Of a stretch of 64,000 nucleotides of DNA, positions 21,132 through 35,665 are shown in pieces. Below the pieces are notes generated by a model, which worked only from the letters and a program-made list of their open reading frames with translations, did not search any database and was not told the origin of the DNA. The number at the start of each line of letters is the position of its first letter. Positions within the stretch are counted from its first letter, which is position 1. Origin of the DNA: Sialis fuliginosa (Eukaryota; Arthropoda; Insecta; Megaloptera; Sialidae); contig OY540813.1 of the NCBI GenBank assembly GCA_961205875.1, positions 32,707,001-32,771,000 on the forward strand. The letters are read 5' to 3'. Made by a program: the position numbers and the translations under genes.

Positions 21132-22742
21132 AAATTTATGTTTAAATTTATGTTTTAATTTATGTATCAATTTATATTTAAATTTATGTTTAAATTTATG
21201 TTTAAATTTATGTTTAAATTTATGTTCAAATTTATGTTTAAATTTATGTTTGAATTTATGTTTAAATTTATGTTTAAATTTATGTTTAAATTTATGTTTA
21301 AATTTATGTTTAAATTTATGTTTAAATTTATGTTTAAATTTATGTTTAAATTTATGTTTAAATTTATGTTTAAATTTATGTTTAAATTTATGTTTAAATT
21401 TATGTTAAAATTTATGTTCAAATTTATGTTTAAATTTATGTTTAAATTTATGTTTAAATTTATGTTTAAATTTATGTTTAAATTTATGTTTAAATTTATA
21501 TTTTAATTTATGTTTCAATTTATATTTAAATTTATGTTTAAATTTATGTTTAAATTTATGTTTAAATTTATGTTTAAATTTATGTTAAAATTTATGTTAA
21601 AATTTATGTTTAAATTTATGTTTAAATTTATGTTTAAATTTATGTTTAAATTTATGTTTAAATTTATGTTTAAATTTATGTTGAAATTTATGTTTAAATT
21701 TATGTTTAAATTTATGTTTAAATTTATATTTTAATTTATGTTTCAATTTATATTTAAATTTATGTTTCAATTTATGTTTAAATTTATGTTTAAATTTATG
21801 TTTAAATTTATGTTTAAATTTATGTTTAAATTTATGTTTAAATTTATGTTTAAATTTATGTTTAAATTTATGTTTAAATTTATGTTTAAATTTATGTTCA
21901 AATTTATGTTCAAATTTATGTTCAAATTTATGTTTAAATTTATGTTTAAATTTATGTTTAAATTTATGTTTAAATTTATGTTCAAATTTATGTTCAAATT
22001 TATGTTCAAATTTATGTTTAAATTTATGTTTAAATTTATGTTTAAATTTATGTTTAAATTTATGTTTAAATTTATGTTTAAATTTATGTTTAAATTTATG
22101 TTTAAGTTTATGTTTAAATTTAAGTTTATGTTTTAATTTATGTTTAAATTAATGTTTGAATTTATGTTCAAATTTAGGTTTAATTTAAACATAAATTTAA
22201 ACATAAATTTAAACATAAATTTAAACATAAATTTAAACATAAATTTAAATATAAATTGAACCATAAATTAAAACATAAATTTAAACATAAATTTAAACAT
22301 AAATTTAAACATAAATTTAAACATAAATTCAAACATAAATTTAAACATAAATATAAACATAAATTTAAACATAAATTTAAACATAAATTTAAACATTAAT
22401 TTAAACATAAATTAAAACATAAACTTAAATTTAAACATAAACTTAAACATAAACTTAAACATAAATTTAAACATAAATTTAAACATAAACTTAAACATAA
22501 ATTTAAACATAAATTTAAACATAAATTTAAACATAAATTGAAACATAAACTTAAAAATAAACTTAAACATAAATATAAACATAAATTTAAACATAAATTT
22601 AAACATAAATTAAAACATAAATTTAAACATAAACTGAAACATAAACGTTAACATAAATTAAAACATAAACTTAAACATAAACATAAACTTAAACATAAAC
22701 ATAAACATAAACATAAACATAAACAAACATAAACATAAACAT
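21132..22742. repeat. Unit 5, part right of the retrotransposon (inverted core)
   Basis: Forward dodecamers resume and run to about 22110. The switch at 22162-22183 is in inverted orientation, with flanks that are the reverse complement of those at 51156-51215. Reverse dodecamers run to about 22690, followed by a short (CATAAA)n arm with an AAACAAACAT slip to 22742. Confidence 0.9.
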
Positions 22743-23008
22743 TATTTTTAATTGTAAAAAAGAATTGAGTCGAAAATCATCATTTGACTCAAATTACATC
22801 AAATAATGTCAAATCTAGTCATTTAAACACTAAATTTTCGATAAGTATCCAAACTGATCGAATTGATTTAAAATAATTTGATCCGATTGTTATTGGTACG
22901 AATCGAGACGTTTATTATCAAAATACACCGATTTAATACAAATCGAGTCGATTTGCAGATGTTGTTATATGTTTATTTAGGTGTATGATTTAGTTTATGT
23001 TTAATGCT
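22743..23008 (+). repeat. Satellite island 6 (266 bp)
   Basis: It matches island 4 (T at position 218). Without the 7,290 bp of inserted element plus duplicated target, it lies 3,802 bp after island 5. Confidence 0.92.
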
Positions 23009-24513
23009 TATGTTTATGTTTATGTTTATGTTTATGTTTATGTTTATGTTTATGTTTATGTTTATGTTTATGTTTATGTTTATGTTTATGTTTATGTTTA
23101 TGTTTATGTTTATGTTTATGTTTATGTTTATGTTTATGTTTATGTTTATGTTTATGTTTATGTTTATGTTTATGTTTATGTTTATGTTTATGTTTATGTT
23201 TATGTTTATGTTTATGTTTATGTTTATGTTTATGTTTATGTTTATGTTTATGTTTATGTTTATGTTTATGTTTAAATTTAAGTTTATGTTTAAATTTATG
23301 TTTAAATTTATGTTTAATTTTATGTTTAAATTTATGTTTAAATTTATGTTTAAATTTATGTTTAATTTTATGTTTAAATTTATGTTTAAATTTATGTTTC
23401 AATTTATGTCTAAATTTATGTTTCAATTTATGTTTAAGTTTATGTTTAAATTTATGTTTAAATTTAAGTTTATGTTTTAATTTATGTTTAAATTTATGTT
23501 TAAATTTATGTTTAAATTTATGTTTCAATTTATATTTAAATTTATGTTTAAATTTATGTTTAAATTTATGTTTAAATTTATGTTTAAATTTATGTTTGAA
23601 TTTATGTTTAAATTTATATTTAAATTTATGTTTAAATTTATGTTTAAATTTATGTTTAAATTTATGTTTAAATTTATGTTTAAATTTATGTTTAAATTTA
23701 TGTTTGAATTTATGTTTAAATTTATGTTTAAATTTATGTTTAAATTTATTTATGTTTAAATTTATGTTTAAATTTATGTTTAAATTCATGTTTAAATTTA
23801 TGTTTAAATTTATGTATAAATTTATGTTTAAATTTATGTTCAAATTTATGTTCAAATTTATGTTTAAATTTATGTTAAAATTTATGTTTAAATTTATGTT
23901 TAAATTTATGTTTAAATTTATGTTTAAATTTATGTTTAAATTTATGTTAAAGTTTATGTTTAAATTTATCTTTAAATTTATGTTTAAATTTATGTTTAAA
24001 TTTATGTTTCAATTTATATTTAAATTTATGTTTAAATTTATGTTTAAATTTATTTTTAAATTTATATTTAAATTTATGTTTAAATTTATGTTTAAATTTA
24101 TGTTTAAATTTATGTTTAAATTTATGTTTAAATTTATGTTTAAATTTATGTTTAAATTTATGTTTAAATTTATGTTTAAATTTATGTTTAAATTTATGTT
24201 TAAGTTTATGTTTAAATTTATGTTTAAATTTATGTTTAAGCTTATGTTTAAATTTATGTTTAAATTTATGTTTAAACTTATGTTTTAATTTATGTATCAA
24301 TTTAAAATTTAAATTTATGTTTAAATTTATGTTTAAATTAAACCTAAATTTGAACATAAATTTAAACATAAATTAAAACATAACCTTAAACATAAATTAA
24401 AACATAAACTTAAACATAAACATAAACTTAAACATAATCATAAACATAAACATAAACATAAACATAAACATAAACATAAACATAAACATAAACATAAACA
24501 TAAACATAAACAT
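23009..24513. repeat. Inter-island inverted array, unit 6
   Basis: Hexamers run 23009 to about 23272 and forward dodecamers to 24337. The switch is at 24338-24359. The reverse side is short: reverse dodecamers to about 24436, then (CATAAA)n to 24513, with one AATCATAAAC variant. The inverted repeat is therefore strongly asymmetric. Confidence 0.9.
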
Positions 24514-24779
24514 TATTTTTAATTGTAAAAAAGAATTGAGTCGAAAATCATCATTTGACTCAAATTACATCAAATAATGTCAAATCTAGTCATTTAAACA
24601 CTAAATTTTCGATAAGTATCTAAACTGATCGAATTGATTTAAAATAATTTGATCCGATTGTTATTGGTACGAAACGAGACGTTTATTATCAAAATACACC
24701 GATTTAATACAAATCGAGTCGATTTGCAGATGTTGTTATATGTTTATTTAGGTGTATGATTTAGTTTATGTTTAATGCT
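24514..24779 (+). repeat. Satellite island 7 (266 bp)
   Basis: Variants are 108T, 161A and 218T. It has the same haplotype as island 11, which lies 8,739 bp further on. Confidence 0.92.
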
Positions 24780-26932
24780 TATGTTTATGTTTATGTTTAT
24801 GTTTATGTTTATGTTTATGTTTATGTTTATGTTTATGTTTATGTTTATGTTTATGTTTATGTTTATGTTTATGTTTATGTTTATGTTTATGTTTATGTTT
24901 ATGTTTATGTTTATGTTTATGTTTATGTTTATGTTTATGTTTATGTTTATGTTTATGTTTATGTTTATGTTTATGTTTATGTTTATGTTTATGTTTATGT
25001 TTTCGTTTATGTTTATGTTTAAGTTAATGTTTAAATTTATGTTCAAATTTATGTTCAAATTTATGTTTAAATTTATGTTTAAATTTATGTTTAAATTTAT
25101 GTTTAAATTTATGTTTAAATTTATGTTTAGATTTATGTTTAAATTTATGTTTAAATTTATGTTTAAATTTATGTTTAAATTTATGTTTAAATTTATGTTT
25201 AAATTTATGTTTAAATTTATGTTTAAATTTATGTTCAAATTAAAGTTTAAATTTATGTTTAAATTTATGTTTAAATTTATGTTTAAATTTATGTTTAAAT
25301 TTATGTTAAAATTTATGTTTAAATTTATGTTTAAATTTATGTTTAAATTTATGTTTAAATTTATGTTTAAATTTATGTTTAAATTTATGTTAAAGTTTAT
25401 GTTTAAATTTATGTTTAAATTTATGTTTAAATTTATGTTTAGATTTATGTTTAAATTTATGTTTAAATTTATGTTTAAATTTATGTTTAAATTTATGTTT
25501 AAATTTATGTTTAAATTTATGTTTAAATTTATGTTTAAATTTATGTTTAAATTTATGTTCAAATTAATGTTTAAATTTATGTTTAAATTTATGTTTAAAT
25601 TTATGTTTAAATTTATGTTCAAATTAATGTTTAAATTTATGTTTAAATTTATGTTTAAATTTATGTTTAAATTTATGTTTAAATTTATGTTTAAATTTAT
25701 TTTTAAATTTATATTCTAATTTATGTTTAAATTTATGTTTAAATTTATGTTTAAATTTATGTTTAAATTTATGTTAAAATTTATGTTTAAATTTATGTTT
25801 AAATTTATGTTTAAATTTATGTTTAAATTTATGTTTAAATTTATGTTTAAATTTATGTTTAAATTTATGTTAAAGTTTATGTTTAAATTTATGTTTAAAT
25901 TTATGTTTAAATTTATGTTTAAATTTATGTTTCAATTTATATTTAAATTTATGTTTAAATTTATGTTTAAATTTATTTTTATATTTATATTCTAATTTAT
26001 GTTTAAATTTATGTTTAAATTTATGTTTAAATTTATGTTTAAATTTATGTTAAAATTTATGTTTAAATTTATGTTTAAATTTATGTTTAAATTTATGTTT
26101 AAATTTATGTTTAAATTTATGTTTAAATTTATGTTTAAATTTATGTATCAATTTATATTTAAATTTATGTTTAAATTTATGTTTAAATTTATGTTTAAAT
26201 TTATGTTTAAATTTATGTTTAAATTAATGTTTAAATTTATGTTTAAATTTATGTTTAAATTTATGTTTAAATTTATGTTTAAATTTATGTTAAATTTATG
26301 TTTAAATTAATGTTCAAATTTATGTTCAGATTTATGTTTAAATTTATGTTTAAATTTATGTTGAAATTTATGTTTAAATTAATGTTTAAATTTATGTTTA
26401 AATTTATATTTTAATTTATGTTTCAATTTATATTTAAATTTATGTTTAAATTTATGTTTAAATTTATGTTTAAATTTATGTTTAAATTAAACCTAAATTT
26501 GAACATAAATTAAAACATTAATTTAAACATAAATTAAAACATAAATTTAAATTTAAACATAAACTTAAACATAAACTTAAACATAAATTTAAACATAAAT
26601 TTAAACATAAACTTAAACATAAATTAAAACATAAACTTAAAAATAAACTTAAACATAAATATAAACATAAATTTAAACATAAATTTAAACATAAATTAAA
26701 ACATAACCTTAAACATAAATTAAAACATAAACTTAAACTTAAACATAAACTTAAACATAATCATAAACATAAACATAAACATAAACATAAACATAAACAT
26801 AAACATAAACATAAACATAAACATAAACATAAACATAAACATAAACATAAACATAAACATAAACATAAACATAAACATAAACATAAACATAAACATAAAC
26901 ATAAACATAAACATAAACATAAACATAAACAT
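24780..26932. repeat. Inter-island inverted array, unit 7
   Basis: Hexamers run to about 25020 and end in the boundary variant TTTTCG followed by two hexamers and TTTAAG. Forward dodecamers run to 26486, the switch is at 26487-26508, reverse dodecamers run to about 26760, and (CATAAA)n runs to 26932. Unit 11 is its near-identical duplicate. Confidence 0.9.
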
Positions 26933-27198
26933 TATTTTTAATTGTAAAAAAGAATTGAGTCGAAAATCATCATTTGACTCAAATAACATCAAATAATGTC
27001 AAATCTAGTCATTTAAACACTAAATTTTCGATAAGTATCTAAACTGATCGAATTGATTTAAAATAATTTGATCCGATTGTTATTGGTACGAAACGAGACG
27101 TTTATTATCAAAATACACCGATTTAATACAAATCGAGTCGATTTGCAGATGTTGTTATATGTTTATTTAGATGTATGATTTAGTTTTTGTTTAATGCT
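26933..27198 (+). repeat. Satellite island 8 (266 bp)
   Basis: Variants are 53A, 108T, 161A, 218T, 239A and 255T. It has the same haplotype as island 12 except for the private 53A. Confidence 0.92.
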
Positions 27199-29027
27199 TA
27201 TGTTTATGTTTATGTTTATGTTTATGTTTATGTTTATGTTTATGTTTATGTTTATGTTTATGTTTATGTTTATGTTTATGTTTATGTTTATGTTTATGTT
27301 TATGTTTATGTTTATGTTTATGTTTATGTTTATGTTTATGTTTATGTTTATGTTTATGTTTATGTTTATGTTTATGTTTATGTTTATGTTTATGTTTATG
27401 TTTATGTTTATGTTTATGTTTATGTTTATGTTTATGTTTATGTTTATGTTTATGTTTATGTTTATGTTTATGTTTATGTTTATGTTTATGTTTATGTTTA
27501 TGTTTATGTTTATGTTTATGTTTATGTTTATGTTTATGTTTATGTTTATGTTTATGTTTTTGTTTATGTTTATGTTTATGTTTATGTTTATGTTTATGTT
27601 TATGTTTATGTTTATGTTTATGTTTTCGTTTATGTTTATGTTTAAGTTTATGTTTAAATTTATGTTTAAATTTATGTTTAAATTTATGTTTAAATTTATG
27701 TTTAAATTTATGTTCAAATTAATGTTCAAATTTATGTTTAAATTTATGTTTAAATTTATGTTTAAATTTATGTTTAAATTTATGTTTAAATTTATATTTT
27801 AATTTATGTTTCAATTTATATTTAAATTTATGTTTAAATTTATGTTTAAATTTATGTTTCAATTTATATTTAAATTTATGTTTAAATTTATGTTTAAATT
27901 TATGTTTAAATTTATGTTTAAATTTATGTTTAAATTTATGTTTAAATTTATGTTTGAATTTATGTTTAAATTTATATTTAAATTTATGTTTAAATTTATG
28001 TTTAAATTTATGTTTACATTTATGTTTAAATTTATGTTTAAATTTATGTTTAAATTTATGTATAAATTTATGTTTAAATTTATGTTCAAATTTATGTTCA
28101 AATTTATGTTTAAATTTATGTTTAAATTTATGTTTAAATTTATGTTTAAATTTATGTTAAAATTTATGTTTAAATTTATGTTTAAATTTATGTTTAAATT
28201 TATGTTTAAATTTATGTTTAAATTTATGTTTAAATTTATGTTAAAGTTTATGTTTAAATTTATGTTTAAATTTATGTTTAAATTTATGTTTCAATTTATA
28301 TTTAAATTTATGTTTAAATTTATGTTTAAATTTATTTTTAAATTTATATTCTAATTTATGTTTAAATTTATGTTTAAATTTATGTTTAAATTTATGTTTA
28401 AATTTATGTTAAAATTTATGTTTAAATTTATGTTTAAATTTATGTTGAAATTTAAGTTTAAATTAATGTTTAAATTTATGTTTAAATTTATATTTTAATT
28501 TATGTTTCAATTTATATTTAAATTTATGTTTAAATTTATGTTTAAATTTATGTTTAAATTAAACCTAAATTTAAACATAAATTAAAACATTAATTTAAAC
28601 ATAAATTTAAACATAAATTTAAACATAAACTTAAACATAAATTGAAACATAAATTTAAACATAAATTTAAACATAAATTGAAACAAAAATTAAAACATAA
28701 ACTTAAAAATAAACTTAAACATAAATATAAACATAAATTTAAACATAAATTTAAACATAAATTTAAACATAAATTAAAACATAACCTTAAACATAAATTT
28801 AAACATAAACTGAAACATAAACGTTAACATTAACTAAAACATAAATTAAAACATAAACTTAAACATAAACATAAACTTAAACATAATCATAAACATAAAC
28901 ATAAACATAAACATAAACATAAACATAAACATAAACATAAACATAAACATAAACATAAACATAAACATAAACATAAACATAAACATAAACATAAACATAA
29001 ACATAAACATAAACATAAACATAAAGT
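27199..29027. repeat. Inter-island inverted array, unit 8
   Basis: A long hexamer arm runs to about 27640, with one TTTTTG and the TTTTCG boundary variant. Forward dodecamers run to 28558. The switch at 28559-28580 is the variant with A for G (AAATTTAAACAT), making its arms perfectly complementary. Reverse dodecamers run to about 28885 and (CATAAA)n to 29027. Confidence 0.9.
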
Positions 29028-29293
29028 TATTTTTAATTGTAAAAAATAATTGAGTCGAAAATCATCATTTGACTCAAATTACATCAAATAATGTCAAATC
29101 TAGTCATTTAAACACTAAATTTTCGATAAGTATCTAAACTGATCGAATTGATTTAAAATAATTTGATCCGATTGTTATTGGTACGAATCGAGACGTTTAT
29201 TATCAAAATACACCGATTTAATACAAATCGAGTCGATTTGCAGATGTTGTTATATGTTTATTTAGATGTATGATTTAGTTTATGTTTAATGCT
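29028..29293 (+). repeat. Satellite island 9 (266 bp)
   Basis: Variants are 20T, 108T, 218T and 239A. The left arm ends AAAGT instead of AAACAT. This combination recurs at islands 13 and 15. Confidence 0.92.
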
Positions 29294-31899
29294 TATGTTT
29301 ATGTTTATGTTTATGTTTATGTTTATGTTTATGTTTATGTTTATGTTTATGTTTATGTTTATGTTTATGTTTATGTTTATGTTTATGTTTATGTTTATGT
29401 TTATGTTTATGTTTATGTTTATGTTTATGTTTATGTTTATGTTTATGTTTATGTTTATGTTTATGTTTATGTTTATGTTTATGTTTATGTTTATGTTTAT
29501 GTTTATGTTTATGTTTATGTTTATGTTTATGTTTATGTTTATGTTTATGTTTATGTTTATGTTTATGTTTGTTTATGTTTATGTTTATGTTTATGTTTAT
29601 GTTTATGTTTATGTTTATGTTTATGTTTATGTTTATGTTTATGTTTATGTTTATGTTTATGTTTATGTTTATGTTTATGTTTATGTTTATGTTTATGTTT
29701 ATGTTTATGTTTATATTTATGTTTATGTTTATGTTTATGTTTTCGTTTATGTTTATGTTTAAGTTTATGTTTAAATTTATGTTTAAATTTATGTTTAAAT
29801 TTATGTTTAAATTTATGTTTAAATTTATGTTCAAATTAATGTTCAAATTTATGTTTAAATTTATGTTTAAATTTATGTTTAAATTTATGTTTAAATTTAT
29901 GTTTAAATTTATGTTTAAATTTATAGTTTAATTTATGTTTCAATTTATATTTAAATTTATGTTTAAATTTATGTTTAAATTTATGTTTCAATTTATATTT
30001 AAATTTATGTTTAAATTTATGTTTAAAGTTATGTTTAAATTTATGTTTAAATTTATGTTTAAATTTATGTTTAAATTTATGTTTGAATTTATGTTTAAAT
30101 TTATATTTAAATTTATGTTTAAATTTATGTTTAAATTTATGTTTAAATTTATGTTTGAATTTATGTTTAAATTTATATTTAAATTTATGTTTAAATTTAT
30201 GTTTAAATTTATGTTTACATTTATGTTTAAATTTATGTTTAAATTTATGTTTAAATTTATGTTTAAATTTATGTTAAAATTTATGTTTAAATTTATGTTT
30301 AAATTTATGTTTAAATTTATGTTTAAATTTATGTTTAAATTTATGTTTAAATTTATGTTAAAGTTTATGTTTAAATTTATGTTTAAATTTATGTTTAAAT
30401 TTATGTTTAAATTTATGTTTAAATTTATGTTTAAATTTATGTTCAAATTAATGTTTAAATTTATGTTTAAATTTATGTTTAAATTTATGTTTAAATTTAT
30501 GTTCAAATTAATGTTTAAATTTATGTTTAAATTTATGTTTAAATTTATGTTTAAATTTATGTTTAAATTTATGTTTAAATTTATGTATAAATTTATGTTT
30601 AAATTTATGTTCAAATTTATGTTCAAATTTATGTTTAAATTTATGTTTAAATTTATGTTTAAATTTATGTTTAAATTTATGTTAAAATTTATGTTTAAAT
30701 TTATGTTTAAATTTATGTTTAAATTTATGTTTAAATTTATGTTTAAATTTATGTTTAAATTTATGTTTAAATTTATGTTAAAGTTTATGTTTAAATTTAT
30801 GTTTAAATTTATGTTTAAATTTATGTTTAAATTTATGTTTCAATTTATATTTAAATTTATGTTTAAATTTATGTTTAAATTTATTTTTAAATTTATATTC
30901 TAATTTATGTTTAAATTTATGTTTAAATTTATGTTTAAATTTATGTTTAAATTTATGTTAAAATTTATGTTTAAATTTATGTTTAAATTTATGTTTAAAT
31001 TTATGTTTAAATTTATGTTTAAATTTATGTTTAAATTTATGTTTAAATTTATGTTAAAATTTATGTTTAAATTTATGTTTAAATTTATGTTTAAATTTAT
31101 GTTTAAATTTATGTTTAAATTTATGTTTAAATTTATGTATAAATTTATGTTTAAATTTATGTATCAATTTATATTTAAATTTATGTTTAAATTTATGTTT
31201 AAATTTATGTTTAAATTTATGTTTAAATTTATGTTTAAATTTATGTTTGAAATTATGTTTAAATTTATGTTTAAACTTATGTTTAAATTTATGTTTAAAT
31301 TTATGTTTAAATTTATGTTTAAATTAAACCTAAATTTGAACATAAATTAAAACATTAATTTAAACATAAATTAAAACATAAACTAAAATTTAAACATAAA
31401 CTTAAACATAAATTTAAACATAAATTTAAACATAAATTTAAACATAAATTTAAATATAAATTTAAACATAAACTTAAATTTGAACATAAATTTAAATATA
31501 AGCAAACATAAATTTAAACATAAATTTAAACATAAACTTAAACATAATTTTAAACATAAATTTAAACATAAATTTAAACATAAATTTAAACATAAATTTA
31601 AACATAAATTTAAACATAAATTTAAACATAAATTTAAACATAAATTTAAACATAAATTTAAACATAAATTTAAATATAAATTTAAAAATAAATTTAAACA
31701 TAAACTTAAACATAAATTGAAACATAAATTTAAACATAAATTGAAACATAAATTTAAACATAAATTTAAACATAAATTTAAACATAAAATTAAACATAAA
31801 TTTAAACATAAATTTAAACATAAACTTAAATTTAAACATAAACATAAACATAAACATAAACATAAACATAAACATAAACATAAACATAAACATAAACAT
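29294..31899. repeat. Inter-island inverted array, unit 9
   Basis: Hexamers run to about 29760, with a one-off TTTG (loss of TA) near 29568 that shifts the phase. Forward dodecamers run to 31323, the switch is at 31324-31345, reverse dodecamers run to about 31837, and a short (CATAAA)n arm runs to 31899. A variant ATAAGCAAACAT lies at about 31498. Confidence 0.9.
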
Positions 31900-32165
31900 T
31901 ATTTTTAATTGTAAAAAAGAATTGAGTCGAAAATCATCATTTGACTCAAATTACATCAAATAATGTCAAATCTAGTCATTTAAACACTAAATTTTCGATA
32001 AGTATCTAAACTGATCGAATTGATTTAAAATAATTTGATCCGATTGTTATTGGTACGAAACGAGACGTTTATTATCAAAATACACCGATTTAATACAAAT
32101 CGAGTCGATTTGCAGATGTTGTTATATGTTTATTTAGATGTATGATTTAGTTTTTATTTAATGCT
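31900..32165 (+). repeat. Satellite island 10 (266 bp)
   Basis: Variants are 108T, 161A, 218T, 239A, 255T and 257A. It has the same haplotype as islands 14 (plus one change) and 16. Confidence 0.92.
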
Positions 32166-33252
32166 TATGTTTATGTTTATGTTTATGTTTATGTTTATGT
32201 TTATGTTTATGTTTATGTTTATGTTTATGTTTATGTTTATGTTTATGTTTATGTTTATGTTTATGTTTATGTTTATGTTTATGTTTATGTTTATGTTTAT
32301 GTTTATGTTTATGTTTATGTTTATGTTTATGTTTATGTTTATGTTTATGTTTATGTTTATGTTTATGTTTATGTTTATGTTTATGTTTATGTTTATGTTT
32401 ATGTTTATGTTTATGTTTATGTTTATGTTTATGTTTATGTTTATGTTTATGTTTATGTTTATGTTTATGTTTATGTTTATGTTTATGTTTATGTTTATGT
32501 TTATGTTTTCGTTTATGTTTATGTTTAAGTTTATGTTTAAATTTATGTTTAAATTTATGTTTAAATTTATGTTTAAATTTATGTTTAAATTTATGTTCAA
32601 ATTAATGTTCAAATTTATGTTTAAATTTATGTTTAAATTTATGTTTAAATTTATGTTTAAATTTATGTTTAAATTTATATTTTAATTTATGTTTCAATTT
32701 ATATTTAAATTTATGTTTAAATTTATGTTTAAATTTATGTTTCAATTTATATTTAAATTTATGTTTAAATTTATGTTTAAATTTATGTTTAAATTTATGT
32801 TTAAATTTATGTTTAAATTTATGTTTAAATTTATGTTTGAATTTATGTTTAAATTTATATTTAAATTTATGTTTAAATTTATGTTTAAATTTATGTTTAC
32901 ATTTATGTTTAAATTTATGTTTAAATTTATGTTTAAATTTATGTATAAATTTATGTTTAAGCTTATGTTTAAATTTATGTTTAAATTTATGTTTAAACTT
33001 ATGTTTTAATTTATGTATCAATTTAAAATTTAAATTTATGTTTAAATTTATGTTTAAATTAAACCTAAATTTGAACATAAATTTAAACATAAATTAAAAC
33101 ATAACCTTAAACATAAATTAAAACATAAACTTAAACATAAACATAAACTTAAACATAATCATAAACATAAACATAAACATAAACATAAACATAAACATAA
33201 ACATAAACATAAACATAAACATAAACATAAACATAAACATAAACATAAACAT
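32166..33252. repeat. Inter-island array, unit 10 (chimeric, shortest)
   Basis: Hexamers run to about 32526, forward dodecamers to 33058, the switch is at 33059-33080, reverse dodecamers run to about 33157, and (CATAAA)n runs to 33252. The part before about 32957 matches the start of units 8, 12 and 16; the part after it matches the tail of unit 6 from about 24238. It is therefore the junction of an 8.7-kb tandem duplication. Confidence 0.88.
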
Positions 33253-33518
33253 TATTTTTAATTGTAAAAAAGAATTGAGTCGAAAATCATCATTTGACTC
33301 AAATTACATCAAATAATGTCAAATCTAGTCATTTAAACACTAAATTTTCGATAAGTATCTAAACTGATCGAATTGATTTAAAATAATTTGATCCGATTGT
33401 TATTGGTACGAAACGAGACGTTTATTATCAAAATACACCGATTTAATACAAATCGAGTCGATTTGCAGATGTTGTTATATGTTTATTTAGGTGTATGATT
33501 TAGTTTATGTTTAATGCT
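33253..33518 (+). repeat. Satellite island 11 (266 bp)
   Basis: Haplotype 108T, 161A, 218T, identical to island 7. Confidence 0.92.
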
Positions 33519-35665
33519 TATGTTTATGTTTATGTTTATGTTTATGTTTATGTTTATGTTTATGTTTATGTTTATGTTTATGTTTATGTTTATGTTTATG
33601 TTTATGTTTATGTTTATGTTTATGTTTATGTTTATGTTTATGTTTATGTTTATGTTTATGTTTATGTTTATGTTTATGTTTATGTTTATGTTTATGTTTA
33701 TGTTTATGTTTATGTTTATGTTTATGTTTATGTTTTCGTTTATGTTTATGTTTAAGTTAATGTTTAAATTTATGTTCAAATTTATGTTCAAATTTATGTT
33801 TAAATTTATGTTTAAATTTATGTTTAAATTTATGTTTAAATTTATGTTTAAATTTATGTTTAGATTTATGTTTAAATTTATGTTTAAATTTATGTTTAAA
33901 TTTATGTTTAAATTTATGTTTAAATTTATGTTTAAATTTATGTTTAAATTTATGTTTAAATTTATGTTCAAATTAAAGTTTAAATTTATGTTTAAATTTA
34001 TGTTTAAATTTATGTTTAAATTTATGTTTAAATTTATGTTAAAATTTATGTTTAAATTTATGTTTAAATTTATGTTTAAATTTATGTTTAAATTTATGTT
34101 TAAATTTATGTTTAAATTTATGTTAAAGTTTATGTTTAAATTTATGTTTAAATTTATGTTTAAATTTATGTTTAGATTTATGTTTAAATTTATGTTTAAA
34201 TTTATGTTTAAATTTATGTTTAAATTTATGTTTAAATTTATGTTTAAATTTATGTTTAAATTTATGTTTAAATTTATGTTTAAATTTATGTTCAAATTAA
34301 TGTTTAAATTTATGTTTAAATTTATGTTTAAATTTATGTTTAAATTTATGTTCAAATTAATGTTTAAATTTATGTTTAAATTTATGTTTAAATTTATGTT
34401 TAAATTTATGTTTAAATTTATGTTTAAATTTATGTTTAAATTTATTTTTAAATTTATATTCTAATTTATGTTTAAATTTATGTTTAAATTTATGTTTAAA
34501 TTTATGTTTAAATTTATGTTAAAATTTATGTTTAAATTTATGTTTAAATTTATGTTTAAATTTATGTTTAAATTTATGTTTAAATTTATGTTTAAATTTA
34601 TGTTTAAATTTATGTTAAAGTTTATGTTTAAATTTATGTTTAAATTTATGTTTAAATTTATGTTTAAATTTATGTTTCAATTTATATTTAAATTTATGTT
34701 TAAATTTATGTTTAAATTTATTTTTATATTTATATTCTAATTTATGTTTAAATTTATGTTTAAATTTATGTTTAAATTTATGTTTAAATTTATGTTAAAA
34801 TTTATGTTTAAATTTATGTTTAAATTTATGTTTAAATTTATGTTTAAATTTATGTTTAAATTTATGTTTAAATTTATGTATCAATTTATATTTAAATTTA
34901 TGTTTAAATTTATGTTTAAATTTATGTTTAAATTTATGTTTAAATTTATGTTTAAATTAATGTTTAAATTTATGTTTAAATTTATGTTTAAATTTATGTT
35001 TAAATTTATGTTTAAATTTATGTTAAATTTATGTTTAAATTAATGTTCAAATTTATGTTCAGATTTATGTTTAAATTTATGTTTAAATTTATGTTGAAAT
35101 TTATGTTTAAATTAATGTTTAAATTTATGTTTAAATTTATATTTTAATTTATGTTTCAATTTATATTTAAATTTATGTTTAAATTTATGTTTAAATTTAT
35201 GTTTAAATTTATGTTTAAATTAAACCTAAATTTGAACATAAATTAAAACATTAATTTAAACATAAATTAAAACATAAATTTAAATTTAAACATAAACTTA
35301 AACATAAACTTAAACATAAATTTAAACATAAATTTAAACATAAACTTAAACATAAATTAAAACATAAACTTAAAAATAAACTTAAACATAAATATAAACA
35401 TAAATTTAAACATAAATTTAAACATAAATTAAAACATAACCTTAAACATAAATTAAAACATAAACTTAAACTTAAACATAAACTTAAACATAATCATAAA
35501 CATAAACATAAACATAAACATAAACATAAACATAAACATAAACATAAACATAAACATAAACATAAACATAAACATAAACATAAACATAAACATAAACATA
35601 AACATAAACATAAACATAAACATAAACATAAACATAAACATAAACATAAACATAAACATAAACAT
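33519..35665. repeat. Inter-island inverted array, unit 11
   Basis: This is a duplicate of unit 7, 6 bp shorter in total. Hexamers run to about 33755, forward dodecamers to 35219, the switch is at 35220-35241, and (CATAAA)n occupies about 35494-35665. Confidence 0.9.

Noticed and set aside
21034..21408. ORF running from the 3' LTR into the satellite
   Set aside because: The only non-repeat part is LTR sequence. The rest is dodecamer translation produced by the insertion.
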